A DNA stretch of 64,000 nucleotides. Origin: Thermoplasmata archaeon (GTDB taxonomy: Archaea > Thermoplasmatota > Thermoplasmata > Lutacidiplasmatales > UBA184). A model generated the notes under the pieces. That model did not search any database. It saw only the letters and a list, made by a program, of their open reading frames with translations, and was not told the origin of the DNA. The position numbers and the translations under genes were made by a program. Below, one piece after another: positions 32,773-40,231 of this stretch; the first letter of the stretch is position 1, and the number at the start of each line of letters is the position of its first letter. The DNA lies in contig DATKQS010000017.1 in NCBI GenBank assembly GCA_035532555.1, positions 1-64,000 of the forward strand. Reading direction: 5' to 3'.

Positions 32773-34070
32773 AGTCCGTCGGGATCGATTCGGTACAGGG
32801 CGAGCGCGAAACGACGCAGCCGATCGGCCTCGGCTCCCGGGGGAAGCTCGCGCACGCGTTCGGTCGGCTCGCGGAGCAGTTGTGCGACCAGCCGGCGGGT
32901 CATCCGATCGACGGCCATCCGCTGCTCCGGGGTCAGCGCGCCGAGGAACCTATCGGCGGTCTCGAGCTCGGCGGTACGGATCGCCTCCCCGTGCCGCCAC
33001 ACGGCGTCGATCCAAGGCTCGAGCAGCGTGCGCTCCAGTTCGATCCACGAGGCCCGAGCGCGATCGGCGACGTGCCGTTCGAGCGTGTCGGTCTCTCCGC
33101 CTCCCACCGCACCGACGCGGAGGTCTTCGAGGTCGAGGAGCCGGATCCGCGGATCGGCGCGGACCTGGGGATCCACGTTGCGTGGGACGCCCAGATCGAT
33201 GAGGAGGAGCGGACCGGTCGGATCTCCGAGGTCCGCGAGGCCGATGATCCGTCCACCGGACTTCGCGGCCGTCACGACCGCATCGGAGAGATGGATCTCC
33301 TGGGAGAGATGGGAGACGCTCGCCGCGCGCGCCCCCGTGGCCCGAAGGAAGTCCTCGGAAGGAGGTGCGGAGCGGTACAGCAAGGTCACCCGGGCGTACG
33401 AGGCGAGCGCCTCGGCCAGCTGGCGGCCGACAACCCCCGCCCCGACCACCACCACTCGGGGGAACGGTCGCGCGACCTCCTCCAGCAGCCGGGTGGCCGC
33501 CACGGCGGCGATCGATCGATGGGACGGAACGTCCGGCGCGATCGACTCCGCGGCCTCGACCGCGGAGTTCAGCACCCCACGCAACACCGGCCGCGGGTAG
33601 CGGCTCCGGACGCTGTGAGCGGCCCGGCGCACCTGCTCGCGCACCTCGCGCTCGCCGACCGCGAGCGACTCGAGCCCCGCGCTGACCCGGTAGACGTGGT
33701 TCACCGCCTCCGGGCCGACCCGGACGGTCCAGGCGGCCGGCGGACCGGGGAGGAGTTCCTGCCAACGTCGAGTGGCCTCGGGCGTTCGTACCAACACGAT
33801 GAGCTCGACGCGGTGGCAGGTGCGCAGTACTCCGATCTCCTCGGTGCCGGGGATCGACGCCCAGGCGCCCTCGACCCACTCCCAGGTGATCGCCCGGGCG
33901 ACGGTCTCGAGTTCGTCGATCGATGCCCGGCCCAGGCTCATCCCGAGCACCGCCACATTCAGGGGCGGTCCCTCGTGCTCGGACAGGGCGGGGTGGCCCT
34001 CCGCGGGTGCGGTGCGGGGAGGTTCATCTCCGCGATTCCGCGTTCCAACTGACCGAGAGCTCGACGGCAC
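32769..34070 (-). CDS. hemA: Glutamyl-tRNA reductase
   Basis: A 433-residue NADPH-dependent enzyme reducing glutamyl-tRNA to glutamate-1-semialdehyde, the first step of the C5 heme route. The catalytic Cys85 is in GVLRTCHRVEL, and the NADPH fold is VVVVGAGVVGRQLAEAL near residue 200. The C-terminal dimerisation helices follow. The GTG at 34070 gives a ~36-residue low-complexity N-terminal extension before the usual strand LNVAVLGMSL. A TATA-like box on the minus strand (34112-34122) supports transcription starting just upstream. First gene of the heme operon. Confidence 0.93.
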   Translation of the reverse strand: MPSSSRSVGTRNRGDEPPRTAPAEGHPALSEHEGPPLNVAVLGMSLGRASIDELETVARAITWEWVEGAWASIPGTEEIGVLRTCHRVELIVLVRTPEATRRWQELLPGPPAAWTVRVGPEAVNHVYRVSAGLESLAVGEREVREQVRRAAHSVRSRYPRPVLRGVLNSAVEAAESIAPDVPSHRSIAAVAATRLLEEVARPFPRVVVVGAGVVGRQLAEALASYARVTLLYRSAPPSEDFLRATGARAASVSHLSQEIHLSDAVVTAAKSGGRIIGLADLGDPTGPLLLIDLGVPRNVDPQVRADPRIRLLDLEDLRVGAVGGGETDTLERHVADRARASWIELERTLLEPWIDAVWRHGEAIRTAELETADRFLGALTPEQRMAVDRMTRRLVAQLLREPTERVRELPPGAEADRLRRFALALYRIDPDGL

Positions 34071-34087
34071 TACGACCTCGGGGCACG

Positions 34088-34122
34088 GGGCCCAAAGGGC
34101 CCAGCTATCTGGGCTTTATGGG
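34088..34122 (-). promoter_or_regulatory. hemA promoter with two overlapping hairpins
   Basis: Minus-strand CCCATAAAGCC (34112-34122) is a TATA-like box. Just downstream, GGGCCC-AAA-GGGCCC (34088-34102) can fold into a 6-bp stem. GCCCAG-CTAT-CTGGGC (34099-34114) forms another 6-bp stem that shares bases 34099-34102, so the two hairpins exclude each other. The symmetry sits between the TATA box and the hemA start and may be an operator or an attenuating leader. Confidence 0.45.
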
Positions 34123-34200
34123 CGTGGGTACAAACTATCGAGGAGCTCGCGGTCCGGCCCCGCCGCGGGCCGGTTACTGTCGCTACCGCGGCTTCGCAGA

Positions 34201-34209
34201 GCTTAAACC
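34201..34209 (+). promoter_or_regulatory. TATA box of the A-type Fe-S gene
   Basis: GCTTAAACC is centred about 25 bp before the GTG at 34230, fitting a leaderless transcript and supporting the GTG start. Confidence 0.5.
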
Positions 34210-34229
34210 ATGAGGCGTGGTGATTACCC

Positions 34230-34631
34230 GTGGAGACAACGACCGTGATCGCGATCGAGATGAAGCCGGCAGCCGCCGACCAGGTCAAGCAACTGATCCG
34301 TGGACAGAAGCCCGAGATTGCCGTGCGGGTCTACGCCCAGCCCGGCGGTGGGGGATGCGGGGGTGGATCGCACGTGCAGTTCGGGATGGCGTTCGCCAAG
34401 CCCCGCGCCGATGACGAGGTCATCACCCTCGGCGATCTTCGAGTGATCATCGACCCGTCGTCCGTCAAGTACGTCAACGGAGCGGTCATCGACTACGTCG
34501 AGAATCTCAACGAATCCGGTTTCAAGATCACCAACCCCAGCCTCCCCGATGCCGACGCGGCGGGCGAGGCGGGCGGATGCGGGTCCTGCGGATCGAACTC
34601 TGCCAACGGTGGCGGGTGCGGCTGCGGCTGA
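34230..34631 (+). CDS. HesB/IscA-like A-type iron-sulfur carrier, cysteine-rich tail
   Basis: A 133-residue protein. Residues ~1-100 follow the A-type carrier fold, with the first ligand cysteine in GGGGCGGGSHVQFGM (about residue 43) and the YVNGAVIDYVENLNESGF segment typical of IscA/ErpA. The usual C-terminal CxC is replaced by a longer Gly-Cys tail (GGCGSCGS ... GGGCGCG) with four cysteines. It would bind or deliver Fe-S clusters. It is divergent from the heme operon, sharing a ~160-bp control region. The GTG start is supported by a TATA box. Confidence 0.85.
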   Translation: METTTVIAIEMKPAAADQVKQLIRGQKPEIAVRVYAQPGGGGCGGGSHVQFGMAFAKPRADDEVITLGDLRVIIDPSSVKYVNGAVIDYVENLNESGFKITNPSLPDADAAGEAGGCGSCGSNSANGGGCGCG

Positions 34632-34725
34632 ACGGAACCCTGACGAGCGGAAGCGGTCCGACCCGCACCCGAAGCGCGCCCCTCGCGGGGAACGGTAGGG
34701 TCCCTCGATATCGAACCACGGGCGG

Positions 34726-35676
34726 ATGCCCGGCCCGGCGGCCGATGTGAGCGCCGAACCGCTCGTAGCACGCGATCTCCGCAAGGTCTACACGACCCGC
34801 GGCTCGCCGCCGGTCGAGGCGCTCTCGGGAGTCTCTATCGAGGTCCGAGCCCGCGAACGGATCGCGCTCCTCGGAAGGAACGGGGCCGGGAAGACGACGT
34901 TCCTGAAGATCGCCTCCACGCTCCTCCGTCCGACCTCGGGCACGATCGAGATCTTCGGGCACGACGCCGACCGCAATCCGGACCGCGCCCGGCCGCTGAT
35001 CGCGGTCGTCCCGCAGGAGGGTAAGCCGTTCTTCCACCTCACCCCGCGCGAGCAGATCTACACGTACCTGCGGACCCGGGGGCTGAGCCGGGAGGTGGCC
35101 CAGACGCGCACCGCGACCGCGCTGGACCAGATGGGGCTCGAGGAGGTCCAGGACCGCCTCGCGATCACGCTCTCGGGCGGACAGCGCCAGAGGACGATGG
35201 TGGCGACCGTGATCGCCACGCACGCGCCGCTGCTCTTCCTGGACGAGCCGACGATCGGGATGGATCCCTTCGCGCGCCGGGCCGTCTGGGCCGCGCTACG
35301 CGAACTGACGCGGATGGGCTCGACGATGCTGCTGACGACCCACTACCTCGACGAGGCGGACGCGCTCAGCGATCGCCTGTACATCATCGAGCGGGGACGG
35401 GTGCTGATGGAAGGGACCGCCGAGGAGCTCAAACGCTCGGTCGGTGGGACCCTGAAGGTCACGATCGCCGGGCAGACCCAGCATATGGACCTGTTCCGTT
35501 CCTTCGGCACGGTGATGACGGACGGCACCTCCCTTACGGTCATCGTTCAGCCGGATTCCCTCGGCGAACTGATGGCGATCGCGGTCCGGGAGCGCCTGAC
35601 GACGACCGTCGGGCCCGTGACCCTGGAAGAGGCGTTCATGCGCGCGGTGGGGCGCTCGATCAATGAGGACGAGTGA
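34726..35676 (+). CDS. ABC-2 exporter ATPase (DrrA/CcmA type)
   Basis: A 316-residue ATPase. Walker A is GRNGAGKTTFL near residue 47, the signature LSGGQRQRTMV, Walker B LLFLDEPTIGMD and the switch His in TTHYLDEADALSDR. The ~80-residue C-terminal extension is the one seen in DrrA-type drug or polysaccharide exporters. The downstream permease starts 14 bp inside this gene. Substrate is unknown. An upstream AT-poor gap of 94 bp has a possible promoter near CGATATCG at 34707-34714. Confidence 0.92.
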   Translation: MPGPAADVSAEPLVARDLRKVYTTRGSPPVEALSGVSIEVRARERIALLGRNGAGKTTFLKIASTLLRPTSGTIEIFGHDADRNPDRARPLIAVVPQEGKPFFHLTPREQIYTYLRTRGLSREVAQTRTATALDQMGLEEVQDRLAITLSGGQRQRTMVATVIATHAPLLFLDEPTIGMDPFARRAVWAALRELTRMGSTMLLTTHYLDEADALSDRLYIIERGRVLMEGTAEELKRSVGGTLKVTIAGQTQHMDLFRSFGTVMTDGTSLTVIVQPDSLGELMAIAVRERLTTTVGPVTLEEAFMRAVGRSINEDE

Positions 35677-36427
35677 GTCCCCCGCCCCGTACCGGGCCTT
35701 CCGGGGGCTGTCCGCGTTCTTCTGGACGGAGGTGCGGGTCCAGTCGCACGAATCGACCGCGATGGCGACCTCGATGGTCGTCCAGGGAGTGCTCCTCGTC
35801 TTCGTCTTCATCCTCGATCGCAGCCTCCTTCCCGTCGCTTTCCTCGGCGCGATCATCTTCTCGATGTTCACGATGGGCCAGCGCCTCCTCAACGAGGCCG
35901 CCTACGTGCGGATCGACCACAAGGCCACCGATCTCTACCTCGCCTCCCCCCTGACCCCCGAGGCGTTCTTCCTGGGGATGGCGGCGGGCGTGATGCTCGT
36001 CTATCTCACTCCGGTCATCCTCCTGTTCGTCTTCGCCGAGATCGTCGTCGGCTACTCCGTGCCGACGGTCCTCCTGCTGGCCGGCACCGGCGCCCTCGTC
36101 TGGCTGTTCTCGGCATCGTTCGGATACGTCATCTCGACGTTCTTCCGCGATAACCGCGCAATCTGGGCGTACGCGAGCCTCATTTTCAACGGGTTCGGCG
36201 TGCTGCCGCCCGTCTTCTACCCGCTGTCTTACTTCCCGGTGGCGTTGCAGCCCATCGCTCTGATGCTCCCCCCGAGCGCCGCGACCGCACTCCTCCAAGT
36301 CTCGATCGGCGTCACGAGCCTCTCGACCGGCGCGATCGCCCTCGCCGCGAGCGCGCTCGTTGCGGAAACGCTCGCGATGTTCCTGTTCACGATCTACTGG
36401 GCCCGCCGCAAGGTCCGGGAGGACTAG
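35663..36427 (+). CDS. ABC-2 type exporter permease 1
   Basis: A 254-residue membrane protein with six hydrophobic helices. The ATG overlaps the ATPase gene by 14 bp. The pattern (FFWTEVRVQ entry, a long cytoplasmic stretch near residues 80-95, then YVISTFFRDNRAIW and a PPVFYPLSYFP loop) matches ABC-2 permeases of the DrrB group. It should form a heterodimer with the permease encoded next. Confidence 0.88.
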   Translation: MRTSESPAPYRAFRGLSAFFWTEVRVQSHESTAMATSMVVQGVLLVFVFILDRSLLPVAFLGAIIFSMFTMGQRLLNEAAYVRIDHKATDLYLASPLTPEAFFLGMAAGVMLVYLTPVILLFVFAEIVVGYSVPTVLLLAGTGALVWLFSASFGYVISTFFRDNRAIWAYASLIFNGFGVLPPVFYPLSYFPVALQPIALMLPPSAATALLQVSIGVTSLSTGAIALAASALVAETLAMFLFTIYWARRKVRED

Positions 36428-36429
36428 GC

Positions 36430-37209
36430 ATGGCCACCGCGACGGGGGAGCCGGTCGTCGCCCAGCGAGGCCGCGCGCTGCCCGCGTTCGCCATCATCGG
36501 CTGGAGGTGGATCGGCCGGAGCCCGGCGGTCGCCATCGCGCCGATCCTCCTCCCGTTCATCTTCCTGTACTTCCTGAGCCTGATCTCCCCTCCGTCCCTC
36601 CTCCCCCTCGAGATTGTGGGGGCGATGCTGTTCACGATGCAGAACATCGGCAGCTGGGTCCTCGGGGACAGCGCGATCTGGCGGATCGAGTGCTCGCTTC
36701 AGGACATGTTCGTGGCGAGTCCGCTGGGCCGGATCCGCTACCTGTTCGGGATTGCGTTCTCGAACCTGATCGCGATGGTCCCGGCGCTCGTCGTGCTCGT
36801 GGCCCTCCTCTACTTCGAGCTCGGCCGCAACGGGATGGCGTTCACCCCGTTCGCCGGCCTCGTCCTAGTGGGCGCGCTCGCGGTGATGTGGGCATTGTTC
36901 AGCGCGGTCGGCATCAGCGTGTCGAGCCGCGTCAAGACCCAGCGCGCCATCTACCCCGTGGGGAATCTCACGTTCACGATCCTCGGGATGCTCTCCCCCT
37001 TGTACTACCCGCTCACTTCGCTGCCGCCGGTTTGGCAGGACATGGCGCGGTTCCTGCCCACCACCTACGCGGCGCTCCTGGTCCAGGGGGCCTTCGGCAT
37101 CACCCCGGCGACGCCCCCGGAGATGGCCCTCTACGCCGGCCTGTTGCTCCTGAGCGCGACCGTGGGGATCGTGCTCGCGCTGAGGATGTACAAGTGGGGG
37201 ACGGAGTGA
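36430..37209 (+). CDS. ABC-2 type exporter permease 2
   Basis: A 259-residue, six-helix permease that starts 2 bp after permease 1. Similar landmarks are visible: an N-terminal WRWIGRSP amphipathic segment and, near residue 185, LSPLYYPLTSLPPVW, the ABC-2 loop. Two distinct permease genes with one ATPase suggest a heterodimeric exporter. The 161 bp that follow (37210-37370) hold no supported gene. Confidence 0.88.
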   Translation: MATATGEPVVAQRGRALPAFAIIGWRWIGRSPAVAIAPILLPFIFLYFLSLISPPSLLPLEIVGAMLFTMQNIGSWVLGDSAIWRIECSLQDMFVASPLGRIRYLFGIAFSNLIAMVPALVVLVALLYFELGRNGMAFTPFAGLVLVGALAVMWALFSAVGISVSSRVKTQRAIYPVGNLTFTILGMLSPLYYPLTSLPPVWQDMARFLPTTYAALLVQGAFGITPATPPEMALYAGLLLLSATVGIVLALRMYKWGTE

Positions 37210-37370
37210 GCCGTGGAACCCAAATGTTCATGCCCCCGCGCGCCATGCACCCTGCGGTGCGTCCCGAGCAGCAACACCTCCGACATCTTTCGCTCCGACG
37301 CTCCCGACGGCTCGGCCGGCCGTTTCCTCTCCGTTCCCCTCGGGGGTATGGAAGGTAGGAGCACCGATCG

Positions 37371-37688
37371 ATGAGTCCCGACGAGTTCGACGAGATTCTC
37401 TCCGCGCTCGATCGCGAGACGGCCCGGATACGCGTGCGAGCCGAGCCGCGACGCTACAACAAACCCGCGACCGTGATCTCGGGGTTCCCCCCAGGGGTGG
37501 ACCTCGCCGAGACGACGCGGGCCCTGAAGAACCGGCTGGCCACGGGGGGGAGCGTCGTCGATGGGGAGGTCTACCTGCAGGGGGACCACCGAGCACGGAT
37601 CCGGGACGAGCTGGCCCGCCTCGGCTTCGATCCGGAGACGATCGAGATTTCGGACGCCGCTCTGCCGAAACGCGGACGGCGCGGCTAG
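37371..37688 (+). CDS. Translation initiation factor aIF1 (SUI1 family)
   Basis: A 105-residue SUI1-domain protein. Archaeal aIF1 binds the 30S subunit and checks start-codon selection. The core reads RYNKPATVISGFPPGVDLAET, with ALKNRLATGGSVVDGEVYLQGDHR (read in parts) carrying the conserved basic loop and the glycine-rich turn, then a final helix with LARLGFDPETIEI. The N-terminus is a ~30-residue acidic helix. ATG 37371 gives a length typical for the family. A strong hairpin follows the stop. Confidence 0.92.
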   Translation: MSPDEFDEILSALDRETARIRVRAEPRRYNKPATVISGFPPGVDLAETTRALKNRLATGGSVVDGEVYLQGDHRARIRDELARLGFDPETIEISDAALPKRGRRG

Positions 37689-37706
37689 GCCCGGGGAGTC
37701 CCGCCC

Positions 37707-37746
37707 GGGGGCGATGGCGGGGCCGATCCGGCCGCGGATCGCCCCC
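37707..37746 (+). terminator. Strong GC hairpin after aIF1
   Basis: GGGGGCGAT (37707-37715) pairs with ATCGCCCCC (37738-37746), and the loop contains a second perfect stem GGCCG-ATC-CGGCC (37721-37733). It lies between the aIF1 stop and the rhodanese promoter. No T-run follows, so it may stabilise the 3' end or regulate rather than terminate. Confidence 0.4.
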
Positions 37747-37766
37747 GCCCGGGGCAACCGCTTGCC

Positions 37767-37776
37767 CTAATATCCC
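37767..37776 (+). promoter_or_regulatory. TATA box and GGAGG of the rhodanese gene
   Basis: CCTAATATCC lies about 30 bp upstream of the ATG at 37803. A GGGAGGAGCT Shine-Dalgarno stretch at about 37790-37799 lies immediately before the ATG, so this gene is both promoter-proximal and SD-led. Confidence 0.5.
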
Positions 37777-37802
37777 CCCGCGCTCGGCTGGGAGGAGCTC
37801 GT

Positions 37803-38660
37803 ATGGCGAACTATGCACACCCTGACGTCTTGGTCGACACGGAATGGGTGCTCGCGCACCACAAGGACCCGAAGGTCCGCGTCGCGGAGGTCGATTACGA
37901 CCCTTCGGCGAACTACGAACAGGGGCACGTCCCCGGCGCGGTCCTCTTCGACTGGCGCAAGGACATCAATGACCCCGTAGCGCGCGACATCCTCTCCCAG
38001 CAGGCCCTGACGGAGCTGTTCCGTCGGGCGGGGATCGACGACGACACGACGGTCGTCCTGTACGGGGACTTCAACAACTGGTTCGCCGCGTTTGCCTTCT
38101 GGGTGTTCGCCTACTACGGGACGAAGCACGTCAAGATCCTGAACGGTGGCCGCAAGAAGTGGATCGCCGAGGACAAACCGCTCAGCAAGGACCCCCCGAA
38201 GCACCCCGCGGGTCACTTCACGGCGGCGGCGCCCAACCCGAAGCTGCGTGCCTACATGGACGATGTGCGCACGTCGCTGCCCGAGGTCAAGGCGGGGAAG
38301 TTCATCCTCATCGACGTGCGCGGACCGAAGGAGTTCTCCGGGGAGATCACCGCGCCGCCGGAGTACCCGACGGAGCACGCGCAGCGCGGGGGCCACATCC
38401 CCGGCGCGAAGAACATCCCGTGGGCCCAGGCGGTCAACGAGGACGGCACGTTCAAGTCCCGCGAGCAGCTCGAGGAGCTCTACGGCTCGAAGGGCGTCAA
38501 GTCCGAGACCCCCGTGGTCACGTACTGCCGGATCGGCGAGCGGTCGAGCCACACCTGGTTCGTCCTGACCTACCTGCTCGGGTACCCGAACGTGCGGAAC
38601 TACGACGGCTCGTGGACCGAGTGGGGCAATCTCATCCGAACGCCGATCGAGAAGCCGTAA
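37803..38660 (+). CDS. Two-domain thiosulfate sulfurtransferase (rhodanese)
   Basis: A 285-residue protein with an inactive N-terminal rhodanese domain (about 1-135) and a catalytic C-terminal one. The nucleophile is Cys242 in YCRIGERSSH, a loop typical of CysA-type/TST enzymes of actinobacteria and archaea. It transfers sulfane sulfur from thiosulfate or a similar donor to a thiol acceptor. CRIGERS motifs often act in assimilation rather than cyanide detoxification. A convergent GcvH/TusA-like fusion ends 4 bp away. Confidence 0.93.
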   Translation: MANYAHPDVLVDTEWVLAHHKDPKVRVAEVDYDPSANYEQGHVPGAVLFDWRKDINDPVARDILSQQALTELFRRAGIDDDTTVVLYGDFNNWFAAFAFWVFAYYGTKHVKILNGGRKKWIAEDKPLSKDPPKHPAGHFTAAAPNPKLRAYMDDVRTSLPEVKAGKFILIDVRGPKEFSGEITAPPEYPTEHAQRGGHIPGAKNIPWAQAVNEDGTFKSREQLEELYGSKGVKSETPVVTYCRIGERSSHTWFVLTYLLGYPNVRNYDGSWTEWGNLIRTPIEKP

Positions 38661-38664
38661 TGCG

Positions 38665-39357
38665 CTAGCCGCGTCGGGGCACCCGGGGGACCGGGTGCTC
38701 CTCCTTCCGGACGAGGAACTGGTGGAGATCGCCCTCGCGTCGGCGGGCGAGCAGTCCATGGCCCGCCTGATCGGACCAGCGCTCCATCTCGATCGGGCTC
38801 GTCGGATCGTCCGTCACAAGGAGGATCGCCGTGCCCGGCGGCCGGGCGGCGAGCTCTTCGTTGAGCTTGGTCAGGATCGCCGAGCATTCGATCCCGATCT
38901 CGAACATCTCGAGATCCGGTGTCGCCGGCCAGCAGTGGATGCGCTGGGCGTGGATCCGCTCGAGGAGCCGCTCCCGGATCGCGTGCGCGCCCTCCAGGGG
39001 GGGTCCATCGACCCGATCGGGACGGAAGCGCACGATCCACCCCGCGTCGTACGGGGAGTCGTTGACGAGCCGCGGCCGTTGGAAGAGCGCCGGGTTGCGC
39101 TCCGTGACGGTCCCATCGACGGGCAGGCGAACGGCCCCGGTGTAGCGGACGGTTTCGATCATCCCGACGCTCCGGCCCGCGGCGATCGCGCCCGGGAGGG
39201 GCCGGTAGGTCACGGCGGTGACGGGCCCGATGAATGCGGCGAAGGCCGAGATGATCCCGATCTTCGCCGAGGCGCCGCCCGGCTCGACGAGCATCCAGAC
39301 GTTGTTCTCGAGGTCATAGAGCCGATCCTCGGGCAGAGGGCAGCCTTCGAGATCCAC
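38665..39357 (-). CDS. GcvH-like (lipoyl lysine lost) and TusA-like fusion protein
   Basis: A 230-residue fusion. Residues ~10-115 align over their length with glycine cleavage H protein: VWMLVEPGGASAKIG, then ETVRYTGAVRLPVDGTV and the PRLVNDSPYDAGWI block. At the lipoylated lysine position the protein has Arg71, so lipoylation is not possible at the usual site. Residues ~140-230 resemble a TusA/SirA sulfur carrier: the cysteine (Cys158 in IGIECSAIL), PPGTAILLVTDDP and GHGLLARRREGDLHQFLVRK. The CPxP motif is degenerate. GTG 39357 has a TAAAG box ~26 bp upstream. The neighbouring rhodanese fits sulfur relay. Confidence 0.7.
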   Translation of the reverse strand: MDLEGCPLPEDRLYDLENNVWMLVEPGGASAKIGIISAFAAFIGPVTAVTYRPLPGAIAAGRSVGMIETVRYTGAVRLPVDGTVTERNPALFQRPRLVNDSPYDAGWIVRFRPDRVDGPPLEGAHAIRERLLERIHAQRIHCWPATPDLEMFEIGIECSAILTKLNEELAARPPGTAILLVTDDPTSPIEMERWSDQAGHGLLARRREGDLHQFLVRKEEHPVPRVPRRG

Positions 39358-39444
39358 GTGGAGGGGAGCGGTCCCCGGCCCTTTACCGCTTCGTGGGGTC
39401 CCCGAGACGGAACCTTTTTCGCGGGTCGAGTCCCTCGCTCCGCG

Positions 39445-39630
39445 ATGCCGGCGTCGACCCACGCTTCCCGCTCGCCGCGCCGGTTCCGCTGCCGCTGCGG
39501 CCACCTGCTCACGAACCACATGCAGGTCGAGGGGATTCCGGGCTCGGCCAGCTTCCGTCTCGAGCCGACGGGGCCCTGCGCCCTCTGCGGAGAAGGGATC
39601 TGCCGGAAGTTCTCGCCGGGGACCGCGTGA
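39445..39630 (+). CDS. Small zinc-binding protein
   Basis: A 61-residue protein. Four to five cysteines and a histidine are arranged as CRCGH ... CALCGEGIC, which could bind one zinc. The N-terminal 15 residues are basic. ATG 39445 is preceded by a TTTTTCG stretch. It sits between the GcvH/TusA-like gene (divergent) and the SRPBCC gene (convergent). No named family was recognised. Confidence 0.6.
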   Translation: MPASTHASRSPRRFRCRCGHLLTNHMQVEGIPGSASFRLEPTGPCALCGEGICRKFSPGTA

Positions 39631-39643
39631 GCCGGCCGCGAGC

Positions 39644-40102
39644 TCAGCCGTAGGCCGTGCGCAGGAGGTATTCCTTGAACTGGCGCAGGCGCTCGTCCCA
39701 GAAGTGGAAGTGCCAGGACCGGGCCGCCTCCCACGCTTCCCCGGCTCCCCAGCCGGTGTGCTCGAGGGTCACGTCGATCCCTTCGGGGGATTCTTGCAGG
39801 CGGATGTAGACGGAGGTGCGCGCTTTGGGCTCGTTCATCCAGCGGCCGAACTCGGGCGGTCCGGTCCACGAGAACTGCAGATCGACGTCGGGGTGGATCG
39901 TCTCGATCACCCCGGCGCTGGTGAATCCCTTGGGGTCCTTCCACGTGAGCACGTACTCGCCCCCGACCTCGGGCGTGACGCGCGCGGAATCGCACAGCCA
40001 GCTCTCCAGCGCCTTGGGCTCCAGCAGCGCCGAAAAGACCATGGGAATCGGAAGCGGGATGGTGACCTGGATCAGGATCGGGTCCAGCGCTTCCTCGACC
40101 AT
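39644..40102 (-). CDS. SRPBCC/AHSA1-domain protein
   Basis: A 152-residue protein of the START/SRPBCC fold: IQVTIPLPIPMVFSALLEPKALESW at the N-terminus, the GGEYVLTWKDPKG hairpin, FSWTGPPEF and a final helix with WHFHFWDERLRQFKEYL. Bacterial AHSA1-like proteins bind hydrophobic ligands or act in stress responses; the archaeal role is unknown. ATG 40102 is the only good start. Confidence 0.85.
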   Translation of the reverse strand: MVEEALDPILIQVTIPLPIPMVFSALLEPKALESWLCDSARVTPEVGGEYVLTWKDPKGFTSAGVIETIHPDVDLQFSWTGPPEFGRWMNEPKARTSVYIRLQESPEGIDVTLEHTGWGAGEAWEAARSWHFHFWDERLRQFKEYLLRTAYG

Positions 40103-40199
40103 GGGGCACGGTTCGCATCGGCGCGTAAAGGGTTTGCGCAGTTCCGCGGTGGTCGTTCCGCATCGATGGGGAGACGCACCGACGGCTCGCCCGTTCTAG

Positions 40200-40208
40200 C
40201 CATATATT
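40200..40208 (+). promoter_or_regulatory. TATA box of the S53 peptidase
   Basis: CCATATATT is centred about 27 bp upstream of the GTG at 40232, giving a leaderless transcript and deciding the start of the peptidase. Confidence 0.65.
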
Positions 40209-40231
40209 CCCGTGGGCCCCATGGCCACGCC

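Noticed and set aside
36360-37358. Overlapping 330-codon frame inside the second ABC-2 permease gene and the following gap.
   Set aside because: It lacks homology and has shadow-frame composition; the permease frame has six clear helices.
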